From: Commensalibacter melissae
GTDB lineage: Bacteria; Pseudomonadota; Alphaproteobacteria; Acetobacterales; Acetobacteraceae
Assembly: GCF_003691365.1 (NCBI RefSeq)
Contig: NZ_CP033087.1
Location: forward strand, 510,501-574,500
DNA: 64,000 nucleotides
Direction: 5' to 3'
Every line of letters begins with the position of its first letter. Within the stretch, counting starts at the first letter, position 1. Under the pieces are notes generated by a model, which saw only the letters and a list, made by a program, of their open reading frames with translations, was not told where the DNA came from and did no database searches. Positions 26,438 to 35,033 of this stretch are shown here, piece by piece. The translations under genes and the position numbers were made by a program.

Positions 26438-28618
26438 GTGATCGGATCCGCCAATGTGCCGTGGTATAAAAAATATTCATGGTCCAGAAAAAATTTCTTA
26501 GAAAATTACCGTTGGATTTATGCCCCAGGCTGGTCAGCATTTATTTTTGCCCTTAGAACTACCATTGCTTCTTTTTTGGCATTGGCAATCGCTTTGTGGC
26601 TGGAATTGGATAGTCCAAAATGGGCTCCCATGACAGTTTGGGTTTGTGCAAGGAACACATCACGTGGGGAAACGATATCAAAGGCATATTGGCGTGGTGT
26701 TGGAACCGTTTTTGGAGCTATTGCCGCTGTTGTTTTTGTTGCGGTTTTTCCTCAACAGCCATGGTTATTTAACATTACAGTTTCTTCGTTTGTTGCCCTT
26801 TGTGTTTGGTGTGGAACATGCATGCAGAGTTTCAAGGCGTATGCCATGGTTTTATCAGGTTATACCTGTGCGATAATTGCCTTTAGTTCCATAAACGATC
26901 CACATGGAACATTTATGATGGCAATGGCCAGAACCACTTATATTCTTCTCGGGGTTTGGTGTGATAGTTTCGTGGGTCGTTTTTTTGATGTTAATATCGA
27001 TAAAAATGCTCGAACCCAATTAAACAATAATCTTAAATTTGCAATCTGTGAAACGATTCAGTCTGTTGTCAATATGCTGTCAAAAGATGAAAAGATGGTT
27101 TTGCATTCACAGGAATTGCTGACTTCGGTTATAAGTTTTGATAATTCAATTGAATTCAGGCAGATTGAAATGAATGGTAATGATCATACAGGGGATCATG
27201 CACATGCGGCTTTATTTTCAGTGACAGCTGTTTTGGCGCGAAGTATGGGTCTATCCATACGAATGCAGCATTTCAAGAATGTAACAGCTGATTTTGCTAG
27301 TATCATTCCCAATGTTCAGGAATGTTTAAAAAGAATTTTAGATTCCATTGAAAATGATCATGATTTTAATTTGGACCAATCTTATTTGAATAAACTGAGA
27401 TGGGAATGTCGACAGCATATTACAGATAGTTTTTACAAGAAAATTGATACTGAAACTCCCGATAAGGGGGCAAAACAGAGGGAAATTGTTTTTAACGACC
27501 GTATTCTTTTTCGTAAGTTAAGTGAATTACTGGGTGAGATAGAAGTTACTTTAGAGGAATATCATAAAAGCAGTCATCCTATTAAAAATGATCATTTTAA
27601 GTTTCATGTTTCTGCACCTTTAAATTTTGATCTGGCTTGGAAAAATGGTTTGCGAACTTTTGTCGCAATGATATCTGCCAGTTTGATGTGGTATATGACA
27701 GGCTGGAATATGGGGGGAACCATGGTCTCCCTGACTGGAATGGGATGTGCACGTTTCTGTTTGTTTGAAAATCCTGCACAAGTTACTTTTGGATGGTTTA
27801 AAGGTACATTTTGGGCATTATTGGCAGGAAGTATTTTGACGCTTTATCTCATTCCACCGTTGGGAAATTTCGAATCTCTTTGTATGGCACTTTTTATTCC
27901 TACAATGTTGGGTGGATTGGGAATTGCCAATTTGAAAACGCTTCCTGTATCCGCTTCCTATGCCGCATATTTACCCTATATGTTGCAGCTGGATAACCAG
28001 GTCAGGTTGAATGAATCAACATTTTTCAATAATTCCCTAGCTTTGCTAATGGGGATATTTTTCGCGATTGCTTCTTTCCGGATAATATATCCTTATAGTC
28101 CTCTTAAAACCCGTTTGCATTTACGGCAAATGCTATTGAAAAAAATGCATGCACTCGCTTCTGTATCTTTTTATAAAAGAAGTCCCCGGATATGGCTTTT
28201 TCAAACAGCCGCTTTGTTGGTTAATATGGTTCGACAGTTGAGTGGTGAGTCCAATACAAAATTGATTCATGCATATAGCCAGGGTACTGTGGCAGTGATG
28301 ATGATCGGATTGAATATACTTCGTTTGCACTCCATGATCGATCATGATGTTGTGACTGAAGATATAAAGATTTTATTGAGAATTGTTTTAAGACGTATCT
28401 CCAAATATAGCGGTAAATATGGTCGGACAGTCGCGGTTTGTCATGCGGTTGTAAAAAGATTGAGAGAGCGTGAAAAAAGTGAAAAAAATCTCGCCCTTCG
28501 TATGGAGATTATTGCCGCCGTATCTTGTTTGACTGTCATTGCTGATTCCTTAGATAAAAACAAGGCTTTTCTGGATGTAACTCATCCTTTCCTGCTAAAA
28601 GAGGATAGTGTCATATAA
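26438..28618 (+). CDS. FUSC-family membrane protein, paralogue 3
   Basis: A 726-residue member of the same set, with LRTTIASFLALAIALWLELD, SPKWAPMTVWVCARNTSRGE and FPQQPWLFN, and LRWECRQHITDSFYKK in the central domain. The GTG at 26438, with GAGTAGG just before it, appears to be the start, since the next Met codons lie inside the conserved N-terminal region. Membrane blocks lie at about 40-185 and 400-540. The C-terminus, rich in basic residues, matches the paralogues up to REKSEKNLALRMEI. The gene ends 48 bases before the TPP riboswitch. Confidence 0.84.
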   Translation: MIGSANVPWYKKYSWSRKNFLENYRWIYAPGWSAFIFALRTTIASFLALAIALWLELDSPKWAPMTVWVCARNTSRGETISKAYWRGVGTVFGAIAAVVFVAVFPQQPWLFNITVSSFVALCVWCGTCMQSFKAYAMVLSGYTCAIIAFSSINDPHGTFMMAMARTTYILLGVWCDSFVGRFFDVNIDKNARTQLNNNLKFAICETIQSVVNMLSKDEKMVLHSQELLTSVISFDNSIEFRQIEMNGNDHTGDHAHAALFSVTAVLARSMGLSIRMQHFKNVTADFASIIPNVQECLKRILDSIENDHDFNLDQSYLNKLRWECRQHITDSFYKKIDTETPDKGAKQREIVFNDRILFRKLSELLGEIEVTLEEYHKSSHPIKNDHFKFHVSAPLNFDLAWKNGLRTFVAMISASLMWYMTGWNMGGTMVSLTGMGCARFCLFENPAQVTFGWFKGTFWALLAGSILTLYLIPPLGNFESLCMALFIPTMLGGLGIANLKTLPVSASYAAYLPYMLQLDNQVRLNESTFFNNSLALLMGIFFAIASFRIIYPYSPLKTRLHLRQMLLKKMHALASVSFYKRSPRIWLFQTAALLVNMVRQLSGESNTKLIHAYSQGTVAVMMIGLNILRLHSMIDHDVVTEDIKILLRIVLRRISKYSGKYGRTVAVCHAVVKRLREREKSEKNLALRMEIIAAVSCLTVIADSLDKNKAFLDVTHPFLLKEDSVI

Positions 28619-28666
28619 AAAACTTGTAATTAATTAAAAAATTGATAAAAATCATTTTGTTATAAA

Positions 28667-28739
28667 TCACCGGGGTGTCCGTTAGGGGCTGAGAATAAAC
28701 CCGTAGAACCTGATCTGGGTCATGCCAGCGAAGGGAGGA
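28667..28739 (+). promoter_or_regulatory. TPP (thiamin pyrophosphate) riboswitch
   Basis: The aptamer core is plain: TCACCGGGGTG, then GGGGCTGAGA, ACCCGTAGAACCTGATCTGGGT, and CATGCCAGCGAAGGGAGG. The CTGAGA loop binds the pyrimidine and the GAACCTGATCTGG/ATGCCAGCGAAGG part binds the pyrophosphate. The 3' end GGGAGG (28733-28738) is also the ribosome-binding site of the next gene, 6 bases before its ATG, so TPP binding should block translation directly. Confidence 0.97.
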
Positions 28740-28744
28740 ACTTA

Positions 28745-31156
28745 ATGCGATCAATTTTATTTGCTTTTGTACGTTATCTTTTACTGTTAATCCCTATTTT
28801 GGGGAGACTTCCCTCTATTCAGGCAAAAGATATTCATATCACTCAATCTCAACCAGAAACTCATTCGATAACGCGACAGGAAATGCAGTCTGATCCTGGT
28901 GAGCAGATTATAGTCAAGGGAACTTTTCGTGGTTATCCTTCTGCCAATGGATATATTGGTAAACAAGCTGGAGGGGGATTGATTAGACCAGAAGATTCCG
29001 TTCGATCCCTTAGTACCGTTTCTTCGGATTTTATTCATAAACAGGCACCCACGTCCAATGTTTATAATCTTATAAGTCTATTGCCAGGTGCAAATGTGTC
29101 GGGATCGGACCCTTTCGGACTTGCCACGCAAACGGACATGACGGTAAGGGGAATGACTTCTGATTCTATAGGATATGTTCTAGAGGGAATGCCCTTAAAT
29201 GATGTGTCCGATGGCGGTGGCTATTTGAATCAGTTTGTTGATATGGAAAATCTTGAGTCGGTAGGTTTAAGTCAGGGAAGCCCCGATCTTGACAGTCCTG
29301 TTTTTAATGCAGCCGGTGGCATTGTCAACATCAAGTTTCGTGAACCATCTGATCATATGGGTGGAATGACCCAGTTTTCATATGGTTCTTATCATACGGG
29401 TAAGATTTTTGCCCGTATGGATATTGGAAAAATTGGCAAAACGGGTATTAAGGGTTTTATTTCCTATTCTTATACGGATGGGGACAATTGGCGTGGAGCC
29501 GGATATGACCATCGTCAACATGTTGATTTTAAATTTACCAAAGAATGGGGGAGTGACAATCGGGTTTCATTGCTTGGTAACTGGAACCGTTCTTTGATGA
29601 GCAGCTATTATACGCCCACTAAGCATGAATGGAAAATGAACGGGATAAAAAACGGTAATAATTATTCAGGCACATGGTATCATAATGGAATAGACAATAG
29701 TAATTACTGGAAATTATATCAGCAAACCTTTCAGCAAATTTATCTTGCAACTCCTGGACAATTCACGCTGACAGATAAATTGCAATTTACAGTAACTCCT
29801 TATTTTCAATATGGTTATGGAAATACGCCATATGGAGCTATGCTTTCCGATCATGGATTATGGCAGGGTACGCTTCCTGTGGAAGGGAGCATTTCCATTC
29901 CAGGGGCTGTTGACGGTCAGGGAATGGTTATGGGAGATTGGTTCCAGCGAACTTATCGTTCAGGTTTTACTCCAGAATTACATTTAAGATTAAAACATCA
30001 TCATTTATACTTGGGATATTGGTATGATTATTCAGATAACTTGATAAATGAACCTTTTACGCCAGTTTCAGAAAATGGCAAACCATGGGACTTGTGGGGG
30101 GGGAAAGGCAAGACGATCCGTTTACCAGACGGTCAACCACTTTATGCAAGAGATACAAGTATAATTACGCAAGTAAATGCGGTATTTATCGGGGATCGCA
30201 TGAATTTTCTTCATAACAAACTGCATATTGATGTGGGATTTAAGCAAGTTATGCTATCACAGGCTGGATATAATCGTATTCCAGGACCTCAATATCGTAC
30301 CGGTAACAATGTTGCCAAACCATTGCCCAGAATTGGCATGGTTTATCAATTTACAAAAGAACACCAGCTTTTTGTCAGCGCAAGTACAAATTTTTCTGTT
30401 CCCCATCAATCAACGTTGTTTGATACCTATGATCCAAATTCTGGAACATTGACAAAGAAGGGGACAAATCATTTGAAAACAGAATATTCTATCGAGGAAG
30501 AGATTGGCTATCGCTATAATGGTCCACGATTGGTTGGTTCCGTTACATTTTTTAACTATAATTATACCAATCGCATGATCAAAACAGTTTTACGACAAAA
30601 CAATGCCTGGATAGGATCTTCAATTAATGCGGGTGGACAGACCTCACGTGGAATAGATGCTGAATTAGGATTGAAACCCTGGCATCATTTTAGTCCCTAT
30701 ATATCAGGGGAGTATTTAAATGCAACCATGGATAATGATTTTAAAACACGTGAAGATTATTTGCCTACCAGGGGAAAAAAAGCGGTAAGAAGTCCATCCT
30801 GGCAGTTTGCAGTAGGGCTAACCTATGATGATGGACATTTTTTTGCCAATGGAAATATGAAAATGGTAGGCAAGCAATATGCCACCTTCATGAATGATGA
30901 AGCAATGGGTTCTTATGCAACTGGCAATCTTGCACTTGGATACCGTTTTGATTCTATTTCTTTTGCAAAATATCCAGAAATCAGGCTTAATTTTATAAAT
31001 ATAACTGATCAAAAACATCTGTCAGGAATAGGTACTCCAACATCGAATGCTCATAATGCGGTTGGAAAAAATGGGACTGTAATCAAGGGTTCATCACCTT
31101 ATTATAACATTGGTGGAGGATTTGCCACAATGTTAACGCTAACGTCCGCTTTATGA
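28745..31156 (+). CDS. TonB-dependent receptor under TPP-riboswitch control (probable thiamin or thiamin-precursor uptake)
   Basis: An 803-residue outer-membrane receptor. A signal peptide (about 1-27, ending IQAKD) is followed by a plug domain with NVYNLISLLPGANV, DMTVRGMTSDSIGYVLEGMP and AAGGIVNIKF, and then a 22-strand-type barrel rich in alternating aromatic strands to the C-terminus. The last residue is Leu where many barrels end in Phe or Trp. The TPP riboswitch and the overlapping thiY-like gene show that its cargo is thiamin or a pyrimidine precursor. It would need the tonB-exbB-exbD motor encoded at 9.8-12.8 kb. Specificity within thiamin compounds is an inference. Confidence 0.9.
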   Translation: MRSILFAFVRYLLLLIPILGRLPSIQAKDIHITQSQPETHSITRQEMQSDPGEQIIVKGTFRGYPSANGYIGKQAGGGLIRPEDSVRSLSTVSSDFIHKQAPTSNVYNLISLLPGANVSGSDPFGLATQTDMTVRGMTSDSIGYVLEGMPLNDVSDGGGYLNQFVDMENLESVGLSQGSPDLDSPVFNAAGGIVNIKFREPSDHMGGMTQFSYGSYHTGKIFARMDIGKIGKTGIKGFISYSYTDGDNWRGAGYDHRQHVDFKFTKEWGSDNRVSLLGNWNRSLMSSYYTPTKHEWKMNGIKNGNNYSGTWYHNGIDNSNYWKLYQQTFQQIYLATPGQFTLTDKLQFTVTPYFQYGYGNTPYGAMLSDHGLWQGTLPVEGSISIPGAVDGQGMVMGDWFQRTYRSGFTPELHLRLKHHHLYLGYWYDYSDNLINEPFTPVSENGKPWDLWGGKGKTIRLPDGQPLYARDTSIITQVNAVFIGDRMNFLHNKLHIDVGFKQVMLSQAGYNRIPGPQYRTGNNVAKPLPRIGMVYQFTKEHQLFVSASTNFSVPHQSTLFDTYDPNSGTLTKKGTNHLKTEYSIEEEIGYRYNGPRLVGSVTFFNYNYTNRMIKTVLRQNNAWIGSSINAGGQTSRGIDAELGLKPWHHFSPYISGEYLNATMDNDFKTREDYLPTRGKKAVRSPSWQFAVGLTYDDGHFFANGNMKMVGKQYATFMNDEAMGSYATGNLALGYRFDSISFAKYPEIRLNFINITDQKHLSGIGTPTSNAHNAVGKNGTVIKGSSPYYNIGGGFATMLTLTSAL

Positions 31157-32097
31157 AAGTCAGGATGATGATGAGAATTTCAAGAATATTTATCTTTTTT
31201 GCGATTTTGTGTTCCATTTCCCAGGTAAAGGCAGAGGATAAAGTCACCGTAATTTTGGACTGGTTTCTCAATGCAAGTCATGAATCTTTGCTGGCTGCTC
31301 AATATAGTGGAGCTTTCAAACGTTACAATCTCCAGGTTGAGATGATCTCACCCGCTGATCCTGGTACACCACCAAGATTGGTTGCTGCGGGACAGGCAGA
31401 TATTGCGATTTCCTATCCTATTCAATTGGGTATGATGATTGACCATCATATTCCGTTAATACGAATTGGATCTCTTTTAAATCAGCCCTTAAATACATTG
31501 ATTACCTCGCGGAATATCAAGAACTTACAGGATTTAAAAGGAAAAAAAATCGGTGTTTCCGTTGCCGGGGATGATCATACGATTTTGAAAACAATGTTGG
31601 AAAAGACAAACGTTCAGTTATCCGATGTACAGATCATCAACGTTAATTTTCAGCTAGAACAGGCATTAATGACTGGGGCAGTTGACGCAGTTATCGGTGC
31701 ATCACGGAACTATGAAGTGATTGATCTTGAACAGAAGCATTATCAATTCAATATTTATAATCCAGAAGATTATGGTGTTCCAATTTATGATGAAATGATT
31801 TTTGTAACTCGTCCTGAACTTGTAAAAGATTCACGAATTATCCGTTTCATGCAGGCCTTAAAAGAGGGGAATGTATATTTGAAAAGCCATTCTCTAGAAG
31901 TGTTTAACAAGACAATTAAAGATCATCCTGAATTGAATACGCCCTTAAATAAAACCGCTTGGAATGTGACCCTAAATTTATTACCGACAGATCCAGTTAT
32001 CTATGATAAAGCAAAATATCAACAATTTCTTGATTTTTTGTGGAATAAAAAGGTTATCAAGCATCCTGTACAAATTTCATCATTTACAGCTTATTGA
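31153..32097 (+). CDS. thiY: ThiY-like periplasmic binding protein (NMT1/THI5 family)
   Basis: A 314-residue periplasmic protein with a signal peptide (about 1-26, ending VKAED). It carries the family pattern VILDWFLNASHESLLAAQY, SPADPGTPPRLVAAGQADIA and LKGKKIGVSVAG. Homologues bind the pyrimidine formylaminopyrimidine or HMP for the ThiXYZ importer; yeast relatives make the pyrimidine instead. Its start overlaps the receptor stop by four bases (ATGA), so both are translated from the same riboswitch-controlled mRNA. The permease ThiX and ATPase ThiZ are not in the window. A role as HMP synthase is unlikely because of the signal peptide and the absence of a cysteine cluster. Confidence 0.87.
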   Translation: MKVRMMMRISRIFIFFAILCSISQVKAEDKVTVILDWFLNASHESLLAAQYSGAFKRYNLQVEMISPADPGTPPRLVAAGQADIAISYPIQLGMMIDHHIPLIRIGSLLNQPLNTLITSRNIKNLQDLKGKKIGVSVAGDDHTILKTMLEKTNVQLSDVQIINVNFQLEQALMTGAVDAVIGASRNYEVIDLEQKHYQFNIYNPEDYGVPIYDEMIFVTRPELVKDSRIIRFMQALKEGNVYLKSHSLEVFNKTIKDHPELNTPLNKTAWNVTLNLLPTDPVIYDKAKYQQFLDFLWNKKVIKHPVQISSFTAY

Positions 32098-32210
32098 TAA
32101 ATGGTAATAACCTTAATAATTTTTTAAATATATTGAAAGTAACATGGAAGTCAAATAATATCAAAATTATAATAAAATTTATTTAAGTTCGAAATTTTAG
32201 AAAGATTATT

Positions 32211-32876
32211 ATGCAGGGTCAATTACTAAATTATATAGTGCAAGATAATAAAGGCTATATTGTTGGAGATAATGGTCAACGTTACCAATTTTCTGGAAAT
32301 GAATGGAAGGAAAATCGTATTCCAACCAAAGGGGAGCGTCTAGATTTTGAGGTTGATGCCTTAGGACAAGCTAAATCAGTTTTCTTTGCTCTTGATAGTC
32401 AGAATGGTTCAAGTCATGAACAAAATAGTGATCAATTCGATCCAAACATGCATGAATTATATCAAACAGAGTCAACTTATAATATGTTTCAATGGTTCTG
32501 GAAATGCTTAAGAAATCTTTTTAATTTTTCTGGAAGGGCAAGAAGAAAAGAATATTGGTTTTATATGTTGATTTTGTTTTTATTAACTATTTTTATTAAT
32601 GTTTTTGTACTTCTGGTTGTTGGTTTTATGGTTGGAAATCTTGATGACTATACAATGAGCATATTGACAAATATTACAAGTTCATTACTAGTCATTGTTT
32701 TTATAATTCCCTCATTCGCAGTAACCGTTCGACGTATGCATGATATAAATCATTCGGGTTGGTGGCTTCTAATAAGTTTTGTTCCCATTATTGGTTCAAT
32801 ATTATTTCTAATATGGATGTTGAAAAATACCAAATTTGAAAGAAACAAATGGGGATCACCTGCTAAATCCAGATAG
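32211..32876 (+). CDS. DUF805 inner-membrane protein with N-terminal beta-domain
   Basis: A 221-residue protein in two parts. Residues 1-65 form a small predicted beta-domain with GDNGQRYQFSGNEW and KGERLDFEVDALGQA, a module often attached to DUF805. Residues 95-215 are the DUF805 domain, starting LFNFSGRARRKEYWFYML, with about four membrane helices and the conserved VRRMHDINHSGWWLL. The function of DUF805 is unknown. It has its own gap on each side and a good terminator-like hairpin afterwards. Just downstream lies a decayed copy of its own N-terminal part. Confidence 0.85.
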   Translation: MQGQLLNYIVQDNKGYIVGDNGQRYQFSGNEWKENRIPTKGERLDFEVDALGQAKSVFFALDSQNGSSHEQNSDQFDPNMHELYQTESTYNMFQWFWKCLRNLFNFSGRARRKEYWFYMLILFLLTIFINVFVLLVVGFMVGNLDDYTMSILTNITSSLLVIVFIIPSFAVTVRRMHDINHSGWWLLISFVPIIGSILFLIWMLKNTKFERNKWGSPAKSR

Positions 32877-32934
32877 ATGATAATTTTATGAAATTCGTAT
32901 AATCATTAAATTTGGTATAGAGTTTAAAATTCAT

Positions 32935-32965
32935 ATACTATTACGGTTAAAATCCGTAATAGTAT
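32935..32965 (+). terminator. Hairpin after the DUF805 gene
   Basis: A perfect 12-base inverted repeat, ATACTATTACGG (32935-32946) and CCGTAATAGTAT (32954-32965), with a 7-base loop, is followed by AATTTAAAAAATC. It lies 58 bases after the stop codon. The U-tract is weak, but the stem is the best in this region. Confidence 0.55.
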
Positions 32966-33023
32966 AATTTAAAAAATCATATAGTGTTTAAAATAATTTT
33001 GCATAAAAATGATTTTAAACCAG

Positions 33024-33208
33024 AGGCAGACAACTTCACATTATTGCACTTCAGAAAATAAAGGCTCTTTGTGTAGAAGACAATGATCAATGTTACAAAT
33101 TTCTGGGAAAAAAATGGTAAGAAAATTATTATCCAGCCAAAAGGGAAATGTCTTGATATTGGTATTGGCACTTTGGAACAAGCATATTTGTTTTCTTGTT
33201 CCTATTGA
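33024..33208 (+). pseudogene. Decayed partial duplicate of the DUF805 gene's 5' part
   Basis: The bases here align by eye with 32211-32400 of the neighbouring gene. For example AATAAAGGCTCTTTGTGTAG matches AATAAAGGCTATATTGTTGG, and ACAATGATCAATGTTACAAA matches ATAATGGTCAACGTTACCAA. In the copy single-base insertions and deletions break the frame: one frame reads DNDQCYKFLGKKW then a stop, another resumes as KGKCLDIGIGTLEQAYLF, matching KGERLDFEVDALGQAKSV in the parent. No DUF805 membrane part follows. It is a non-functional remnant of a tandem duplication. Confidence 0.8.
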
Positions 33209-33590
33209 AAAATCCTAATAAATTTATGAATTATTAAGGTAGAAATAACCAAAAAAATTCGGTATTACATTTTATTTCAGGGTTTATTGTTAATCTTTAT
33301 TTTGTAAGTATATTTTTTTAAGATTTTCATAAAAATTTTTAGGCGGTTTTGTGTTGAGAAATCTTGCTGTAAGTTTTTATCGCTTGTACTATATTAATTG
33401 TTCCGGAAAATGATTGTTGATTTGTCCGACTGATAAATGTTTTATTATCATTATTATTTGACATGCAAATGAATACATAATACCGGATTGATCAGTAAGG
33501 ATCTTCTGCCTAAATTTTCTATACTTAAGATATATCTTGAATTAGGGATCATATTAGAAGGCAGTGATAAAACTGCCTTAGGAATTTTGA
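33209..33590. other. Gene-free gap before pta
   Basis: 382 AT-rich bases with no supported ORF. The only structure noted is a short stem-loop, AAGGCAGT (33558-33565) with ACTGCCTT (33572-33579), ending 11 bases from the pta stop on the other strand; it may terminate the pta transcript. Confidence 0.5.
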
Positions 33591-34505
33591 TTAATGAGTT
33601 AAACTATGATGATAGGATAATTTTGCCATAGCACAGGAAACAAGACGACTATCCAAACTGCTGGCACGACTGGTTAAAATGATTGGGGCCTTCGCACCTA
33701 GTACTATTCCAGCACTGTCTGCCTGTCCAATGAATGATAGAGATTTGAAAAAAATGTTTCCTGCCTCTAGATTGGGAACAACCAGAATTTGGGCCTTTCC
33801 AGTTACGGGTGTATCAAGACCTTTCATTGCCGCTGCCTCAGGGCTGATGGCATTATCTAATGCAAGAGGTCCATCAAGAATACCATTAACAATTTGTTTT
33901 CGATCTGCCATTTTGCACAAGGCTGCGGCTTCAAGAGTAGAACTAATATCTGGATTTACCATTTCTACGGCTGAAAGAATTGCAACCTTGGGAACGCCAT
34001 ATCCTAAAGCATGATGCAGATCTATGGCATTTTGAATAATATGCATTTTAGTGACAAGATCCGGGGCAATATTAATGGCGGCATCTGTAATCATGTAAGG
34101 GGTATGCCAATTGGGACCATCCATTAGGAAAACATGGGTAATGCGTTTACCTGTTCTTAAACCGGTTTCTTTATTGATTACAGCTTTCAAGAGAATGTCC
34201 GTATGCAGACTGCCTTTCATCAATAAATGCGCTTTTTGCTCGCGAATTAATTTTACACTATGTGTGGCGGCCTCAAATTCTGAAGATGCCTCAATAATTT
34301 GATGGTTTTTCAGATCCAATCTATATTGTTCGGCGATAAGCTTAATTTGTTTTTTGGGACCAACAAAAATTGGGGTGAGTAAACCAAGTTTAAAGGCTTC
34401 AAGTCCTGATTCGATAGCGGTTGCTTCGCATGGATAACATACAGCACAATAAGGTGGGGATTTAACCTTTGCTTTTTCAATAATTTTTTGATGATGGTTA
34501 TACAT
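33591..34505 (-). CDS. pta: Phosphate acetyltransferase (PTA/PTB family)
   Basis: A 304-residue cytosolic enzyme interconverting acetyl-CoA and acetyl phosphate. Family features are ATAIESGLEAFKLGLLTPIFVG, HLLMKGSLHTDILLKAV, the substrate-site SAVEMVNPDISSTLEAAAL, GILDGPLALDNAISPEAA and the C-terminal LVVPNLEAGNIFFKSL. Acetic acid bacteria use Pta in acetate handling or together with phosphoketolase. No ackA or xfp gene lies beside it in this window. A phosphate butyryltransferase activity is possible, as the two share one fold. It begins 3 bases after the DUF721 gene, so the two are co-transcribed. Confidence 0.88.
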   Translation of the reverse strand: MYNHHQKIIEKAKVKSPPYCAVCYPCEATAIESGLEAFKLGLLTPIFVGPKKQIKLIAEQYRLDLKNHQIIEASSEFEAATHSVKLIREQKAHLLMKGSLHTDILLKAVINKETGLRTGKRITHVFLMDGPNWHTPYMITDAAINIAPDLVTKMHIIQNAIDLHHALGYGVPKVAILSAVEMVNPDISSTLEAAALCKMADRKQIVNGILDGPLALDNAISPEAAAMKGLDTPVTGKAQILVVPNLEAGNIFFKSLSFIGQADSAGIVLGAKAPIILTSRASSLDSRLVSCAMAKLSYHHSLTH

Positions 34506-34508
34506 GGA

Positions 34509-35030
34509 TCAATTTTTTCCTTTCTTTTTTATTTGTATGTGCCCCCCCAATCGTGACAGTGCGTTTTGCAGGGGACCAGGCGGTAGTATCGGAATTTCTA
34601 CAGGTTCCACCAAAGATGAATGATTTATAGATTTTGTCAAAGGGTAAGTGTTGTGTCGTTGGTAAACAAATTTTAAACGAGCCACAATTTTCTGGCCAAA
34701 ATAAAGATTGATTTTTTCAATAAGACGTTCAGAAAAATATTGAAGTTCGGTTGCTGTTGTATTAGAACATGCAATTGTTAACGTCCCGTTGGCTAGATGA
34801 CGTGGAGATGTTCTATTGCCGTATATAGGGCCGATAATATCGACCCAATTAATGCTGATCTGGCTGTGGGCAAGGGATTTTTGGCGAAAAGCCTGTTTCG
34901 TAAGGCTATGAACAGTACCGCCAATTTGACTCATTGTAAAGGTGCGCCTGTCAGGATGTCGAGAATTCTGTTCTTTTGAAGTTTGTGATAAATTGCGTTT
35001 TTTTTGGTTTTGTTTGGGAATATTTGTCAT
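34509..35030 (-). CDS. DUF721/DciA-like protein
   Basis: A 173-residue soluble protein. The DUF721 core is at about residues 38-130, with SLAHSQISINWVDIIGPIYG, NGTLTIACSNTTATELQYF and YFGQKIVARLKFVY. The family includes DciA, the ancestral loader of the replicative helicase DnaB; alphaproteobacterial members are more divergent, so helicase loading is plausible but unproven here. Basic residues dominate both ends. The start codon lies only 3 bases from that of divergent mutY, a pairing common in alphaproteobacteria. Confidence 0.8.
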   Translation of the reverse strand: MTNIPKQNQKKRNLSQTSKEQNSRHPDRRTFTMSQIGGTVHSLTKQAFRQKSLAHSQISINWVDIIGPIYGNRTSPRHLANGTLTIACSNTTATELQYFSERLIEKINLYFGQKIVARLKFVYQRHNTYPLTKSINHSSLVEPVEIPILPPGPLQNALSRLGGHIQIKKKGKN

Positions 35031-35033
35031 TTT

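Noticed and set aside
31153-32097. ThiY-like protein as a Thi5-type HMP synthase
   Set aside because: It has a clear signal peptide and lacks a cysteine-rich motif like that of the yeast enzyme, so a periplasmic binding role is far more likely.
33679-34014. 111-residue plus-strand ORF opposite pta
   Set aside because: It mirrors the conserved pta coding sequence and has no family match or ribosome-binding site.
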